A stretch of 64,000 bases of DNA from Acidobacteriota bacterium (GTDB taxonomy: Bacteria; Acidobacteriota; Terriglobia; Bryobacterales; Bryobacteraceae): positions 146,206 to 210,205 of the forward strand of contig JANXSF010000021.1 of the NCBI GenBank assembly GCA_025352795.1, written 5' to 3'. Below, piece after piece: positions 55,966-64,000 of this stretch. Below the pieces are notes generated by a model. That model did no database searches. It was not told the DNA's origin and worked only from the letters and a program-made list of their open reading frames with translations. The translations under genes were made by a program, and so were the position numbers. Positions within the stretch are counted from its first letter, which is position 1, and every line of letters starts with the position of its first letter.

Positions 55966-56799
55966 CTAATCTGCAATTAGCCTTGTGCTGGGTGGACCAA
56001 TGTGAATATGTGGCGCAGTGGCTTGACCGGGGATCCATTTGCGAAATGCGAAGTAAGGGATTTTGGCCGATTCCAAATAGTGCCGCAGCCACACCCCTTC
56101 TTCCTGATCGGGCTTCAATGCCACATCCACACGGCCTCGATGATCGAACCCCAAGGCCCGATGCACTGCCGTTTCGCCTCGCGCACTAATGGGCATGGGC
56201 TTGGCAAATTTCTTTTCAAACGCCAGCATCATCTTTTTCAAATCCTGAGGACCAAATACCATGCTGCCGACATACCGTTCAAAAATGGGTCGTGGGCCAT
56301 TGGGTTCCTGAATCATCTCTGGTTGCGGATGTGCCTCCGCTTCCAGTTCGGCCTTGACGATTCCCACAAGTTCTTCAACCAAAGCCGCTCTAGACTTGGC
56401 CACCCCTAAAGTATGTTGGGCGCGAGCTAAGCCCTCTGCTAAAGGCTCCAGGGAATTTTTGGAACGCAATCCAATTTCCACCATTTTGGCGGCGTCGTCC
56501 AATCGTTGCTGTTCGCGTTGCTCAAAGTGTCCGGCAACGGCCACCATTTCCTTAGCTTGTGCTTCGGTAAGATCTTCTACTTTGATTTCACTGTACAAAA
56601 GCTTCTCTAAAATTTGCGATTCCTTTGCTTCTTCCAACCGCTCTTCGGCCTGCTTCAATTGCTTGACGGGGGCCGCGCCTACGGCCACCAATTGGCGCAC
56701 TCGTTCCAATTCTTCAGCCGCCGCGCGCACCGGTGCCGGATCCTCAGGAAGACCTAAACAAGAGATTGCGAATAGAACAAATAGGACGAAACAACGCAT
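55966..56799 (-). CDS. Exported helical protein with M15-peptidase-like C-terminus
   Basis: This 277-aa protein has a signal peptide (MRCFVLFVLFAISCLGLP), a long charged coiled-coil region (about 25-190) and a C-terminal domain with HRALGFDHRGRVDVALKPD, then WLRHYLESAKIPYFAFR and APHIHIGPPS. The spacing of His, Asp and the HIH motif suggests the zinc-binding fold of M15-type D,D-peptidases, although the identity is not secure. The start at 56799 is chosen because a signal peptide begins there; the longer frame to 57042 runs antisense to rsfS. hpt follows 9 nt downstream. Confidence 0.68.
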   Translation of the reverse strand: MRCFVLFVLFAISCLGLPEDPAPVRAAAEELERVRQLVAVGAAPVKQLKQAEERLEEAKESQILEKLLYSEIKVEDLTEAQAKEMVAVAGHFEQREQQRLDDAAKMVEIGLRSKNSLEPLAEGLARAQHTLGVAKSRAALVEELVGIVKAELEAEAHPQPEMIQEPNGPRPIFERYVGSMVFGPQDLKKMMLAFEKKFAKPMPISARGETAVHRALGFDHRGRVDVALKPDQEEGVWLRHYLESAKIPYFAFRKWIPGQATAPHIHIGPPSTRLIAD

Positions 56800-56860
56800 G
56801 TTTCTACTATTAGTATGCCTCAACTGTAGTACGATACCCCTAATAGGAGGATTTGACCCC

Positions 56861-57364
56861 ATAGCCGTAAAGAAAGCAGTCACAAAGAAGGCAGTGAAGA
56901 AAATCGCTGCACCAACAGATCCTGCCAAGAAAGCAGCAGCCAAGAAAGCTCCTGCGGTAAGAGTCGCCAAAAAGGCCATTACCGTGGAACCAGAGCCGCC
57001 GGACACAACCGAATATGAACCCGCCTGGGTGGAAGTGGTCAAGGCTATTCAAGACAAAAAAGGAACGAACATTCGCGTGTTGGATTTGCGCGATGTGACG
57101 TCTTATACCGATTACTTCATCATCGCCCAAGGCACCAATTACCGCCAGAATATGGCCATTGTGGATGGAGTGGAAGGTCACTTGAAGAAGGAAGTGGGTG
57201 ACCGTCCTTCCAGCATTGAAGGCTACACGTCAGGGGATTGGATCCTGATGGATTATGGCGATTACATTGTCCACGTTTTTTCCGTAGAAAAACGTGCCTA
57301 CTATGATTTGGAGCGTCTCTACCGCAATGCCAAGGTAATTGAAATTCCTGACGATCCTTCGTAG
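56861..57364 (+). CDS. rsfS: Ribosome silencing factor RsfS
   Basis: RsfS binds ribosomal protein L14 and blocks joining of the subunits, saving energy in poor conditions. The conserved domain is at about residues 50-160: WVEVVKAIQDKKGTNIRVLDLRDVTSYTDYFIIAQGTNYRQ, then GDWILMDYGDYIVHVFSVEKRAYYDLERL. The N-terminal 45 residues are a Lys/Ala-rich, histone H1-like stretch (KKAVTKKAVKKIAAPTD, KKAAAKKAP), unusual in the family. No ATG, GTG or TTG follows the strong AGGAGG at 56845-56850. The codon 10 nt downstream is ATA at 56861-56863, so an AUA start is possible; the ATG at 56798 is the alternative and would add a hydrophobic leader. Confidence 0.8.
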   Translation: MAVKKAVTKKAVKKIAAPTDPAKKAAAKKAPAVRVAKKAITVEPEPPDTTEYEPAWVEVVKAIQDKKGTNIRVLDLRDVTSYTDYFIIAQGTNYRQNMAIVDGVEGHLKKEVGDRPSSIEGYTSGDWILMDYGDYIVHVFSVEKRAYYDLERLYRNAKVIEIPDDPS

Positions 57365-57370
57365 ATCGCC

Positions 57371-57931
57371 TTAAATTAGTATGCCGCCAGCGGCGCGAAA
57401 TTCATTAAGAAACGCGTCGCGTTGGGTGGGATTCAGATGCTGCACGGCATCCAGGACAATTTCCACCGGCTTTCCCAAAGTTAGCAAACCCTTGACGGCA
57501 TTTTTCACACAGATTTCAGTTACCACGCCATAAACCACATATTTATCGGCTTGCCATTCTTTGAGTATGCCCGCTAAGTGCTGGTTGGTGAAACAATCCA
57601 CGGTCTGTTTTTCCAGCAAGAGCTGCGCTGCGCCGCACCATGCAAAGGTCCCTGGAACATTTTGCACAACCGCAAAGCTATCCAGCAGCGTGGAAGCCGC
57701 TTTACGCTGCCCCAGGCAACCCTTCACGCAATGATGGGGCCACGTGCTGAATTCGGGGTCGTCTTCAGTGTGCGCGTCCATGGTGGAGATCACAAGTGCG
57801 CCTTCTGTTGCTGCCTTGTGGTTCAGCCTGGCAATGTTACTGATGATGTGTTCCGCATCGGGTACGTAGAGGGCACCGCTGGGCAACAGAAAGTCCAGTT
57901 GGGTATCCACGTCGAAATAAACAATCTTCAT
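57371..57931 (-). CDS. Nicotinamidase-like isochorismatase-family hydrolase
   Basis: This 186-aa cysteine hydrolase belongs to the isochorismatase/nicotinamidase fold. The catalytic triad is visible as D9 (in DVDTQLDF), K108 (LLLEKQTVD) and C141 (VVTEICVKNAV). Metal-binding acidic and His residues lie in STMDAHTEDDPEF. Nicotinamidase (PncA) makes nicotinate for PncB, and the gene's ATG overlaps the pncB stop by 4 nt, so this assignment is well supported by context. It is the last gene of a run on the minus strand that starts with the ABC transporter. Confidence 0.85.
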   Translation of the reverse strand: MKIVYFDVDTQLDFLLPSGALYVPDAEHIISNIARLNHKAATEGALVISTMDAHTEDDPEFSTWPHHCVKGCLGQRKAASTLLDSFAVVQNVPGTFAWCGAAQLLLEKQTVDCFTNQHLAGILKEWQADKYVVYGVVTEICVKNAVKGLLTLGKPVEIVLDAVQHLNPTQRDAFLNEFRAAGGILI

Positions 57932-59259
57932 TTCCCGGCACCAGCGATGCTATTGCGAAGTTGCTTTTCCACGTCCAATAACTTGGTGCTGTATTTGACC
58001 TTAAATGCATCTTCGTGACCATACAGGCTGCGGCAAACCCGTGGTAGTTTTTTCAACGCACTTGCCGCGTGGTCGCGCACTTCGGTCAATGTGGGCAGCG
58101 GTTCCGCTAAGGCACCATTTAAGATCACTGGCCGCAGTAACGCTTCGGCATCGCCACTAGCACATTCCCATTCGCAGGCGACCTCATCGTGAGTAGCGTA
58201 ACGGAATACCTGTTTTGCGCCAGGCATCGTGCGTTTATCCAAACTGAATTTGGCGGTGAATCGCTTCACGCCGTTTTCGTCTAACTCAACCAGTTTGTAA
58301 ACCGCACCCAGACTGGGACAATCCACAGACGTTGCTAAATCCGTACCCACGCCGTACAGATCAATGGGAGCACCTGCTGCCACCATTTCAATAATGCGGT
58401 ACTCGTTCAAATCGCCGGTGGCCATGATCTTGGCATCGGTAAATCCAGCCTGATCCAAAATCACCCGCACCTTGCGAGCCAGTTCCAGGAGGTTGCCACT
58501 ATCTAATCGCACACCCCACATAGGCTTGGCCAGACCTGCGGCAATGCGCGCGCCTTCCAGAGTGTCGTAACTATCTATCAGGTAAACGGTGGCATCGCTC
58601 AATAGTTGTTGTAGTTGTTCAAACGCGGTAGTTTCCGATTGGAACGACATCACCCAGCTATGGGCGGCCGTGCCGAACACCGGGACGCCATAACGAAATC
58701 CTGTTTCCACATTGCTGGTACCAACGCAGCCGCCGATGAAGGCAGCGCGTCCAGCCAGCACTCCAGCATCGGGGGAATGAGCGCGACGAGATCCAAACTC
58801 AACCACACCGGCCTTTCCCGCTGCTTCCGAAATACGTGCTGCTTTCGTTGCGATCGATGTCTGAAAACCGATCATGGAAAGCAGGTAGGTTTCCAGCAGT
58901 TGCGCTTCAACCAATGGCGCGCGCGCGGTTAAAAACGGCTCACCGGCAAAGATGGGTGTCCCTTCGCGAACGGCGAAAATGTCACCTGTGAAGCGGAAGT
59001 TTTCCAACCCCTCAAAAAATGCAGTTGGAGCATTCTGAAATTGACGTAAGCTGCGCAAATAGTCAATTTGGGCTTTGTCAAAACGCAGGTTCAGGACGTA
59101 ATCAACAGCTTGGGCTAAGCCTGCCACCAGAAAGAAATTCCGGTTGTAAGGCATGCGCCGCACAAACATTTCAAACGTAGCTCTATCCTGCGTTTTGCCC
59201 GCCTGGTAATAACCAGCGGCCATGGTTAGCTGATACAGATCGGTATGAAGTGCGTTCAC
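57928..59259 (-). CDS. pncB: Nicotinate phosphoribosyltransferase
   Basis: PncB joins nicotinate to PRPP with ATP to give nicotinate mononucleotide in NAD salvage. The 443-aa protein has the N-terminal LHTDLYQLTMAAGYYQAGK with YNRNFFLVAGL, the RRAHSPDAG motif, GTSNVETGFRYGVPVFGTAAHSWVMSF, MWGVRLDSGNLLEL and the GVGTDLATS loop, in family order. It overlaps the nicotinamidase gene by 4 nt. The gap to the DUF4340 gene upstream is only 6 nt, so it may be transcribed with the ABC operon. Confidence 0.95.
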   Translation of the reverse strand: MNALHTDLYQLTMAAGYYQAGKTQDRATFEMFVRRMPYNRNFFLVAGLAQAVDYVLNLRFDKAQIDYLRSLRQFQNAPTAFFEGLENFRFTGDIFAVREGTPIFAGEPFLTARAPLVEAQLLETYLLSMIGFQTSIATKAARISEAAGKAGVVEFGSRRAHSPDAGVLAGRAAFIGGCVGTSNVETGFRYGVPVFGTAAHSWVMSFQSETTAFEQLQQLLSDATVYLIDSYDTLEGARIAAGLAKPMWGVRLDSGNLLELARKVRVILDQAGFTDAKIMATGDLNEYRIIEMVAAGAPIDLYGVGTDLATSVDCPSLGAVYKLVELDENGVKRFTAKFSLDKRTMPGAKQVFRYATHDEVACEWECASGDAEALLRPVILNGALAEPLPTLTEVRDHAASALKKLPRVCRSLYGHEDAFKVKYSTKLLDVEKQLRNSIAGAGK

Positions 59260-59265
59260 ATGCCT

Positions 59266-60591
59266 CTATTTTTTAACTTCTGGTTTAGCCGCACTCGGTT
59301 CTCTTACGGCAGCGGCACCCACCAGTAAATCTTCAATCACTTTGCCATCCACTTCGTAAACAGCAGTCTCACCGGAGCGGGTCGCGTAAAAGTTATCAGC
59401 AGATTTGGTGATGATAATTTTCTCGACCTTCTTGCCATCTTCGGTGCTCACCGTGATTTCTGAATGAGCCGCACTGCCCCCGGCTTTCGGGAATTTGATG
59501 GAACTCAGTTCCCGCAGCTTGTCAGCGATGGCTTGCACTTGCTCGCCTTGTACCGCTTTGCCGTCACGCTTCCAATCGGTCTTCGATTTTTCAAACACCC
59601 AAGCCTTGTCCGGTCCTTTCAATTCAATACGGGTAGGATCTTGAAACCCGAAATCGAACAGCTTTTTGTTGCGATAATCGTCCAAACGCTTGGCCAGTGC
59701 TTCGCCCAACTCATTGGATACTTTATAGGCACCGGCAACAGCGCTGGACTTGGCATAGTAAACACCTTCTTTATCTTTGCGAACTTCCAGTTCCTGATTG
59801 CCCGCTGCATCCGTTAGCTTGGCTTTACCAACCAGAGCTGAGCCTGCGAATTTTGTGGCGGCAGAGTCTTCGTCTTGCGCATCGTCCATCTTGGCTTGGC
59901 TCAATTTGCCCACTAGGTCCTCCACTGCAAAGTTATCTGCCCGGTACGTGGTTGGCTTGAGGATGGTCCAAGTGTTGGCACCACTCTTGCCGAATTCTAC
60001 CGTCTCTTTGCCATTGAGCAACTCCAGGCGAGAAAGTTTTTCGGTGTCTACACGAAGCAGTCGTTTATCGCGAAGGTCTTTCCAATCCTTGTCAATGCTG
60101 CTCTTGCTGGCAATCGTAAATACGCGCGGATCGTTATCCATCTTCACGTAAGTACCCTCGCCGATGGCCGTTGGGTCGCCCAATAGCAACTTCAGAGTCT
60201 TGCCATCTTTTTTCAAAATCGAAATGACCACAGAGGGCTGCGCTAATCCATAATTCGCTAAGTTGGTGGCCTTGTCTTCTACTAATTTGTCTGAACTCAA
60301 CGTGGCCAAGGCCGCAACAATGGTCCCCACTGCGCTTTGATCGGCAGGCAAAGTTTGCGGTGCAGCAATTTCCCAGCGGGCGTTTTTGCCTAACTTGACG
60401 ATGGTTGGCTCACCGTTCCTGCGTTCAAAACGCAACTCAGTGAATTGGTCGTTGGGAAGTTCCAAAATTCGCGGAGGGGCATCTTTATCAGGCTTGCCCT
60501 TCTTCGCCACCTCGTCCATATTGGACCACCAGATGGCGCCGCCAAGCGCTGCCAGTAATCCGGCAGCAGCTAACAGTCCCTTCATTTTCAT
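59266..60591 (-). CDS. DUF4340 protein of the Gld-type ABC operon
   Basis: This 441-aa protein has an N-terminal membrane helix (MKMKGLLAAAGLLAALGGAIWW) and extracytoplasmic repeats of about 90-110 residues typical of DUF4340 (DQFTELRFERRNGEPTIVKLGKNARWEI, WKDLRDKRLLRVDTEKLSRLELLNGK, FGFQDPTRIELKGPDKAWVF). DUF4340 proteins lie next to Gld-type ABC exporters and presumably form an accessory part. The ATG at 60591 is preferred because it follows AGGAGATAAGGACC; a longer frame to 60615 overlaps gldG. The substrate is unknown. Confidence 0.82.
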   Translation of the reverse strand: MKMKGLLAAAGLLAALGGAIWWSNMDEVAKKGKPDKDAPPRILELPNDQFTELRFERRNGEPTIVKLGKNARWEIAAPQTLPADQSAVGTIVAALATLSSDKLVEDKATNLANYGLAQPSVVISILKKDGKTLKLLLGDPTAIGEGTYVKMDNDPRVFTIASKSSIDKDWKDLRDKRLLRVDTEKLSRLELLNGKETVEFGKSGANTWTILKPTTYRADNFAVEDLVGKLSQAKMDDAQDEDSAATKFAGSALVGKAKLTDAAGNQELEVRKDKEGVYYAKSSAVAGAYKVSNELGEALAKRLDDYRNKKLFDFGFQDPTRIELKGPDKAWVFEKSKTDWKRDGKAVQGEQVQAIADKLRELSSIKFPKAGGSAAHSEITVSTEDGKKVEKIIITKSADNFYATRSGETAVYEVDGKVIEDLLVGAAAVREPSAAKPEVKK

Positions 60592-60596
60592 GGTCC

Positions 60597-61991
60597 TTAT
60601 CTCCTGCGCAACCACATCATGACGCCGCTAGCCACAATCACCAAAGGCAGCATGAAAATACTGAGAATTCCCAGCATGTTCATTTGGCCCTGATTCATAG
60701 TCAGACGACGATCTTCGGGATCTTTTGGACGGATGGAAATCAAATCTTCATCCGCAGATAGCCAGTTCATCATGTTCAAGAACAGATCTTTATTGGCCAA
60801 TCCGCGGATGGAAATCATTTCGTTCATAATCCACGAACTGGAACCGACAACAATGAAACGGCCTTGTCCATCGCCAATTCGTTTCTCCGCATTCGGTGCC
60901 TTCAACGTTCCTGCCACAGCCAGATTCAAAGGACCTTTCTTATCGCGGCCTTCCTTGAACTCCACTTCCTTGGCGTTCATGTCGTTGATGGCGAAACTAT
61001 TTTCAGAGGTGGAAAGCAGCTTGCTGGTCTTGGTCTTGCCGCCATCTTTCGCGTCGATTGTACGGGCATAAGGAAAGCCCGTTGCCGCCTTCATCTCGTT
61101 CACAATTGGATGCTGTTCATAGGCCACAGCTAACGGTACTGCGGCACTCAGCCCTACAGCCCGGCCAAAGCCACTGGTATCCAGCGCCAAGTCTTTGTTG
61201 ATACCGACCCCCCAGCCTTCCAGCATCTTTGCCAGCTCGGCATTGTCGGCGATCTGCATTTTACCCATCTTCAAGGGCGCATCTAACATGATAATGGCAT
61301 CGCCGCCATTTTCCACAAAGTCGCTGATGGCTGCCACCACTGGAGTAATGTAGTCATACTTCGGACCGGCCACTAATAAGATGGAACAATCCGCTGGGAT
61401 CTTAGCATCGGCCACCAGATTGATGGTCTTGGTAACATAGTTGCTCTTTTCCAACTCTGTCTTGGCATTAGCCAAACCATCTGGTTTGGTATCGTCAAAG
61501 GCCTTTTCATCAGCCCCGGCAACTGCGCAAACTGTTTTCTGCCCTTCTTTGATGGCGCGAATGATGGCACCAGTCAGAGCTTCTTCCGTTAAGCCGCGCG
61601 CTTCTTCCTTCTTTAGCCCGACGTTCACGAAAGTGGTGCCTGCGGCCTTTACTCCCGCCGCACGGGTTTCCATCGGCTTCTTTGCGACGTCCACAAAATC
61701 GACTGTCACTTTGGGCGAAAGGTTCTTATAGCGATCCAGCAGATCGCGACCACGTTCCAGCCCGCGGACATCATCGTAATAGCTGATTTTCACATCCTGC
61801 TTCAGGTTCTTCACAATCTTTTCTGTTTGTTCAGAAAGGCTGAAAGTCTTGTTGGCTGTGGAGTCGAACGACTTGTTATAGCGGTTGGCCAGAAAATTAA
61901 TGGCTCCCAAAACACCCAGGATCACCACAATATAAGTGGTAGCGTAAGCCGTGAATTTTGATTGTCGGGATTTGATCCATTCGTTGTTCAT
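60597..61991 (-). CDS. GldG-like ABC transporter auxiliary protein
   Basis: This 464-aa protein has an N-terminal membrane helix (about 15-37), a long extracytoplasmic GldG/DUF domain (LSEQTEKIVKNLKQDVKISYYDDVRGLERGRDLLDRYKNLSPKVTVDFVDVAKKP) and a C-terminal membrane helix (ILSIFMLPLVIVASGVMMWLRRR). It belongs to the IFT52/GldG-type ABC-transport auxiliary group. In Bacteroidota GldFG with GldA is needed for gliding, but in other phyla the transported substrate is unknown. Start at 61991 follows AGG AGG-like GGAGG and lies 3 nt after the permease stop. Confidence 0.82.
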   Translation of the reverse strand: MNNEWIKSRQSKFTAYATTYIVVILGVLGAINFLANRYNKSFDSTANKTFSLSEQTEKIVKNLKQDVKISYYDDVRGLERGRDLLDRYKNLSPKVTVDFVDVAKKPMETRAAGVKAAGTTFVNVGLKKEEARGLTEEALTGAIIRAIKEGQKTVCAVAGADEKAFDDTKPDGLANAKTELEKSNYVTKTINLVADAKIPADCSILLVAGPKYDYITPVVAAISDFVENGGDAIIMLDAPLKMGKMQIADNAELAKMLEGWGVGINKDLALDTSGFGRAVGLSAAVPLAVAYEQHPIVNEMKAATGFPYARTIDAKDGGKTKTSKLLSTSENSFAINDMNAKEVEFKEGRDKKGPLNLAVAGTLKAPNAEKRIGDGQGRFIVVGSSSWIMNEMISIRGLANKDLFLNMMNWLSADEDLISIRPKDPEDRRLTMNQGQMNMLGILSIFMLPLVIVASGVMMWLRRR

Positions 61992-61993
61992 AG

Positions 61994-62761
61994 TTAGGAC
62001 CTCCACCGCAACGATTCCATGGAACGGGCCGTTAGAAACAGTCCGAAGAAGATCATGGAAAGGTAGAAAATCACATCTTTGGTGTCAATAATGCCCTTGG
62101 AGAACGGTTCGTAATGAGCCACCACCGACATGTAAGAAATCACCTTGGCCCAGGCCGAAGATTCAAACGAACTCACCCAATCCAGCACCCACAACATCAG
62201 GCACACGGCGAAGGTTCCTACACCGGCTACAATCTGATTCTTAGTTGTATTGGAAATGAATGAGCCTAAGGCAAGCAATGCGCCACCTTGCAGAATCAGT
62301 CCGAAAATGCCCACAAACATTGGCTTCCAATCGGGCTTGCCGAATGCAAACAGCACCATCAGGTTCAATACGGGAACCGCCAGAATGGCGCAATACATCA
62401 TTAATGCGGAAAGCCATTTGCCCAAAATAATTTCCAGATCCGTAATGGGTGAAGTGACCAATAGCTCAATTGTGCCGGATCGCTTTTCTTCGGCAAACAG
62501 GCGCATGGTGATCATGGGAATTATGAACAAGCCAATCACGCTGATGTTCATCAGCACCGGACGAACCACGTATTCATTGACGTTCATGGGTCCACCGCCG
62601 CCCATCATGGAAGCTTTCATACTGTTCTGCACAAAGTAAGCGGTAGCAATGTAAAAGAACCAGCCTGTTACTAATCCGAAAAACGCCATCAATCCATAAG
62701 CGATGGGGGAACGGAAGTAACTATTCATTTCTTTTGAACAGATGGTTAGAATGTTCCTCAT
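61994..62761 (-). CDS. ABC-2 type permease (GldF-like)
   Basis: This 255-aa ABC-2 permease has six predicted membrane helices, from YGLMAFFGLVTGWFFYIATAYF to FYLSMIFFGLFLTARSM. The segment FAEEKRSGTIELLVTSPITDLEIILGKWLSALMMY, including the coupling helix with the E/D-rich loop, is typical of GldF/NosY-like proteins. It forms the channel with the ATPase encoded upstream. The start overlaps the ATPase stop by 4 nt (ATGA). The Gly-Gly-Gly-Pro-Met loop near residue 55 is variable in the family. Confidence 0.88.
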   Translation of the reverse strand: MRNILTICSKEMNSYFRSPIAYGLMAFFGLVTGWFFYIATAYFVQNSMKASMMGGGGPMNVNEYVVRPVLMNISVIGLFIIPMITMRLFAEEKRSGTIELLVTSPITDLEIILGKWLSALMMYCAILAVPVLNLMVLFAFGKPDWKPMFVGIFGLILQGGALLALGSFISNTTKNQIVAGVGTFAVCLMLWVLDWVSSFESSAWAKVISYMSVVAHYEPFSKGIIDTKDVIFYLSMIFFGLFLTARSMESLRWRS

Positions 62762-63729
62762 TTGGCACCTCCCGATGCTGCCTGATCGGTGTTGGTCAAC
62801 TGCAGGAAGATATCTTCCAGGCTCAAATTCACGCCGCGCAATTCATTCAGGTTCCAGCCCGATTCCACCACCGCACGGGCCAGTTCCGCACGCACTGGGC
62901 GGCATTGTAAGCTCTCCACTTCAAAGTGTGACCTTCCCGCCTTGGTATCGCGATAGACAACGCGGCTCACGCCAGCAACTTGTTCCAACTTGGCTTGCAC
63001 CACTGCCGTATCCAGCTCACCAGAGCGCGGTTCCACTTCAACGGCCACTGTTTCAGAACCTCGCAATCGGCTGGTAAGATTTTCTACCGAATCGCGCGCC
63101 ACTACATGGCCTTGGGAAATGATGATTACCGATTCACAAGTCTGTTCCACTTCCGGCAGGATGTGCGTGGAAAGGATAATAGTGTGGTCGCCCGCCAGGC
63201 TCTTAATGAGGTCACGCGTTTCAAGAATTTGTTTCGGATCCAAGCCTGAAGTGGGTTCGTCCAAAATCAAAACTTCAGGATTGTGGATAATCGCCTGAGC
63301 CAGACCGACACGTTGTTTATAGCCCTTCGATAGCTTGGCAATCAGCTTCTTGCTGACCTCGGCCACGTTACAGCGATCGGAAACGTCGGCCACCCGCTTG
63401 GCTAAATCGTTGCCTGAAAGGCCCTTCAGCTTGCCGACAAACTGAAGATATTCACCCACTTCCATTTCCGGGTAGAGAGGCGGAGTTTCCGGCAGATAGC
63501 CGATCCGTTTCTTCACCTCCATGGGGGAATCCATGACGTTGAATCCAGCCACTTCCGCCATCCCTGAAGAGGGAGGCATAAAGCAGGTGAGAATTCGCAT
63601 GGTCGTTGTCTTTCCGGCTCCGTTTGGCCCCAGAAAGCCGACAATTTTACCCTTCTCAATTTCAAAGGATATATTGTCGACCGCGACGTGGCGCGCGTAT
63701 CTCTTGGAGAGACCTTCGACTTTGATCAT
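62758..63729 (-). CDS. ABC transporter ATP-binding protein (GldA-like)
   Basis: This 323-aa ATPase begins with MIKVEGLSKRYARHVAVDNISFEIEKGKIVGFLGPNGAGKTTTMRIL (Walker A GPNGAGKTT). It has the LSKGYKQRVGLAQAIIHNP signature, Walker B VLILDEPTSGLDP and the switch His in LSTHIL. A C-terminal domain of about 80 residues (LRGSETVAVEVEPRSGELD...) is present, as in GldA-type proteins. It is the first gene of the four-gene ABC operon and is followed by the permease, the GldG-like and the DUF4340 genes. The substrate is unknown. Confidence 0.92.
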   Translation of the reverse strand: MIKVEGLSKRYARHVAVDNISFEIEKGKIVGFLGPNGAGKTTTMRILTCFMPPSSGMAEVAGFNVMDSPMEVKKRIGYLPETPPLYPEMEVGEYLQFVGKLKGLSGNDLAKRVADVSDRCNVAEVSKKLIAKLSKGYKQRVGLAQAIIHNPEVLILDEPTSGLDPKQILETRDLIKSLAGDHTIILSTHILPEVEQTCESVIIISQGHVVARDSVENLTSRLRGSETVAVEVEPRSGELDTAVVQAKLEQVAGVSRVVYRDTKAGRSHFEVESLQCRPVRAELARAVVESGWNLNELRGVNLSLEDIFLQLTNTDQAASGGAK

Positions 63730-63860
63730 AATTTCACTCGAATGAGTTTAGACGTAGTATTACGCTCCAGCATTCGCCTTAACAACTTTAGAAGATGCTT
63801 GTATGCGCAACATTTATGATAGTGATGCAGCGGGCCAAGTGTCAATTGCTTATTCTGTTA

Positions 63861-64000
63861 TGTCGCGGCAATATGAGAATGTCCTATTTGAGCAAAGTAG
63901 AAATGTCCTATTGACTGGATTGATCCTGGAGATTGGAAATCCAAGGAACGCTACTGATGACGCAAACCGATCGAGACCGATTGGTGGCCCTGAAAAAGGC
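63861..64000 (+). mobile_element. Left end of an insertion sequence (ISNCY-like), cut by the window edge
   Basis: The sequence from about 63861 (TGTCGCGGCAATATGAGAATG) contains AATGTCCTATT twice, at 63878-63888 and 63902-63912, spaced 24 nt apart, like the repeated sites near the ends of ISNCY-type elements that bind the transposase. A transposase-like start follows at 63957. The exact left boundary and target duplication cannot be fixed because the right end is outside the window. Confidence 0.6.
63957..64000 (+). CDS. Start of a helix-turn-helix transposase (partial)
   Basis: Only 14 complete codons are visible: MTQTDRDRLVALKK. This fits the N-terminus of ISNCY-family transposases, which begin with a D/E-R-D-R-L motif before a helix-turn-helix region. 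AAGGA lies about 10 nt upstream of the ATG. The call rests on this short N-terminus and on the repeated sites just upstream, so it is tentative. Confidence 0.55.
   Translation, partial: MTQTDRDRLVALKK

Noticed and set aside
55966..57042. Long frame reading through rsfS on the minus strand
   Set aside because: The part beyond 56799 is a low-complexity antisense translation of the Lys/Ala-rich start of rsfS; the signal peptide begins at 56799.
1..64000. CRISPR arrays, prophage or integron in the window
   Set aside because: No regularly spaced repeat series, phage structural genes or integrase were seen.

Overview
The window reads as chromosomal DNA of an Acidobacteriota bacterium, most likely of the Bryobacterales/Solibacter type. 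This is inferred from gene content, not from a marker tree. The pointers are two Oar-like TonB-dependent receptors with an N-terminal carboxypeptidase-regulatory domain, a cytochrome-c/DUF1592 protein paired with a DUF1552 protein, a DUF1080 protein, PEP-CTERM exported proteins, a four-gene Gld-type ABC operon and moderate GC. It is mostly ordinary core and accessory genome. There is no prophage and no CRISPR array, and only the first bases of an insertion sequence at the right edge.

Layout. 1-4.2 kb: an Oar-like receptor and a partial TPR protein (minus). 4.4 kb: a selenocysteine tRNA (selC). 4.6-9.2 kb: the DUF1592/DUF1552 pair. 9.2-16.4 kb: an MFS transporter, an HNH nuclease, ComF, DUF1080, two PEP-CTERM paralogues, an amidohydrolase and a hypothetical exported protein. 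16.5-22.3 kb: DUF177-rpmF-plsX-dsbD-M28 peptidase operon. 22.4-28.9 kb: flagellar basal-body operon flgB-flgC-fliE-fliF-fliG-fliH-fliI-fliJ (minus). 29-32.2 kb: YkgJ protein, tetraheme cytochrome, duplicated DUF4288-like protein, PEP mutase family protein, NIPSNAP protein. 32.3-35.8 kb: a second Oar-like receptor interrupted by two frameshifts. 35.8-39.1 kb: sulfurtransferase, AI-2E-type membrane protein, and a peroxiredoxin gene with an in-frame UGA at the catalytic cysteine. 39.2-44.9 kb: folC, two plsC paralogues, ECF sigma factor with a probable partner membrane protein, rsmA/ksgA, an rlmA-like methyltransferase. 45.4-50.7 kb: glpK-glpD, then gcdH-like, secG and tRNA-Leu. 50.8-54.7 kb: a TPR/beta-barrel protein and a TIM-barrel glycoside-hydrolase-like protein. 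54.7-57.4 kb: vapBC, hpt, an exported protein and rsfS. 57.4-63.7 kb: gld-type ABC operon plus pncB and a nicotinamidase. 63.86 kb to the edge: the start of an ISNCY-like element.

The most interesting result is a selenocysteine story. The peroxiredoxin gene at 38615-39130 (minus) is split by a TGA exactly where the peroxidatic cysteine belongs. A short hairpin sits 22 nt downstream with a G-rich apical loop, as expected of a bacterial SECIS, and the same window encodes tRNA-Sec. The simplest reading is a secreted selenoprotein peroxiredoxin that routine gene callers would break in two. Other points worth a look are a terminator-like hairpin inside the signal-peptide codons of the TPR gene downstream of the Oar receptor, a CTG-only start for rsmA, an AUA start candidate for rsfS, a dispersed extragenic repeat that encodes the end of FliJ, and the two frameshifts in the second Oar receptor.
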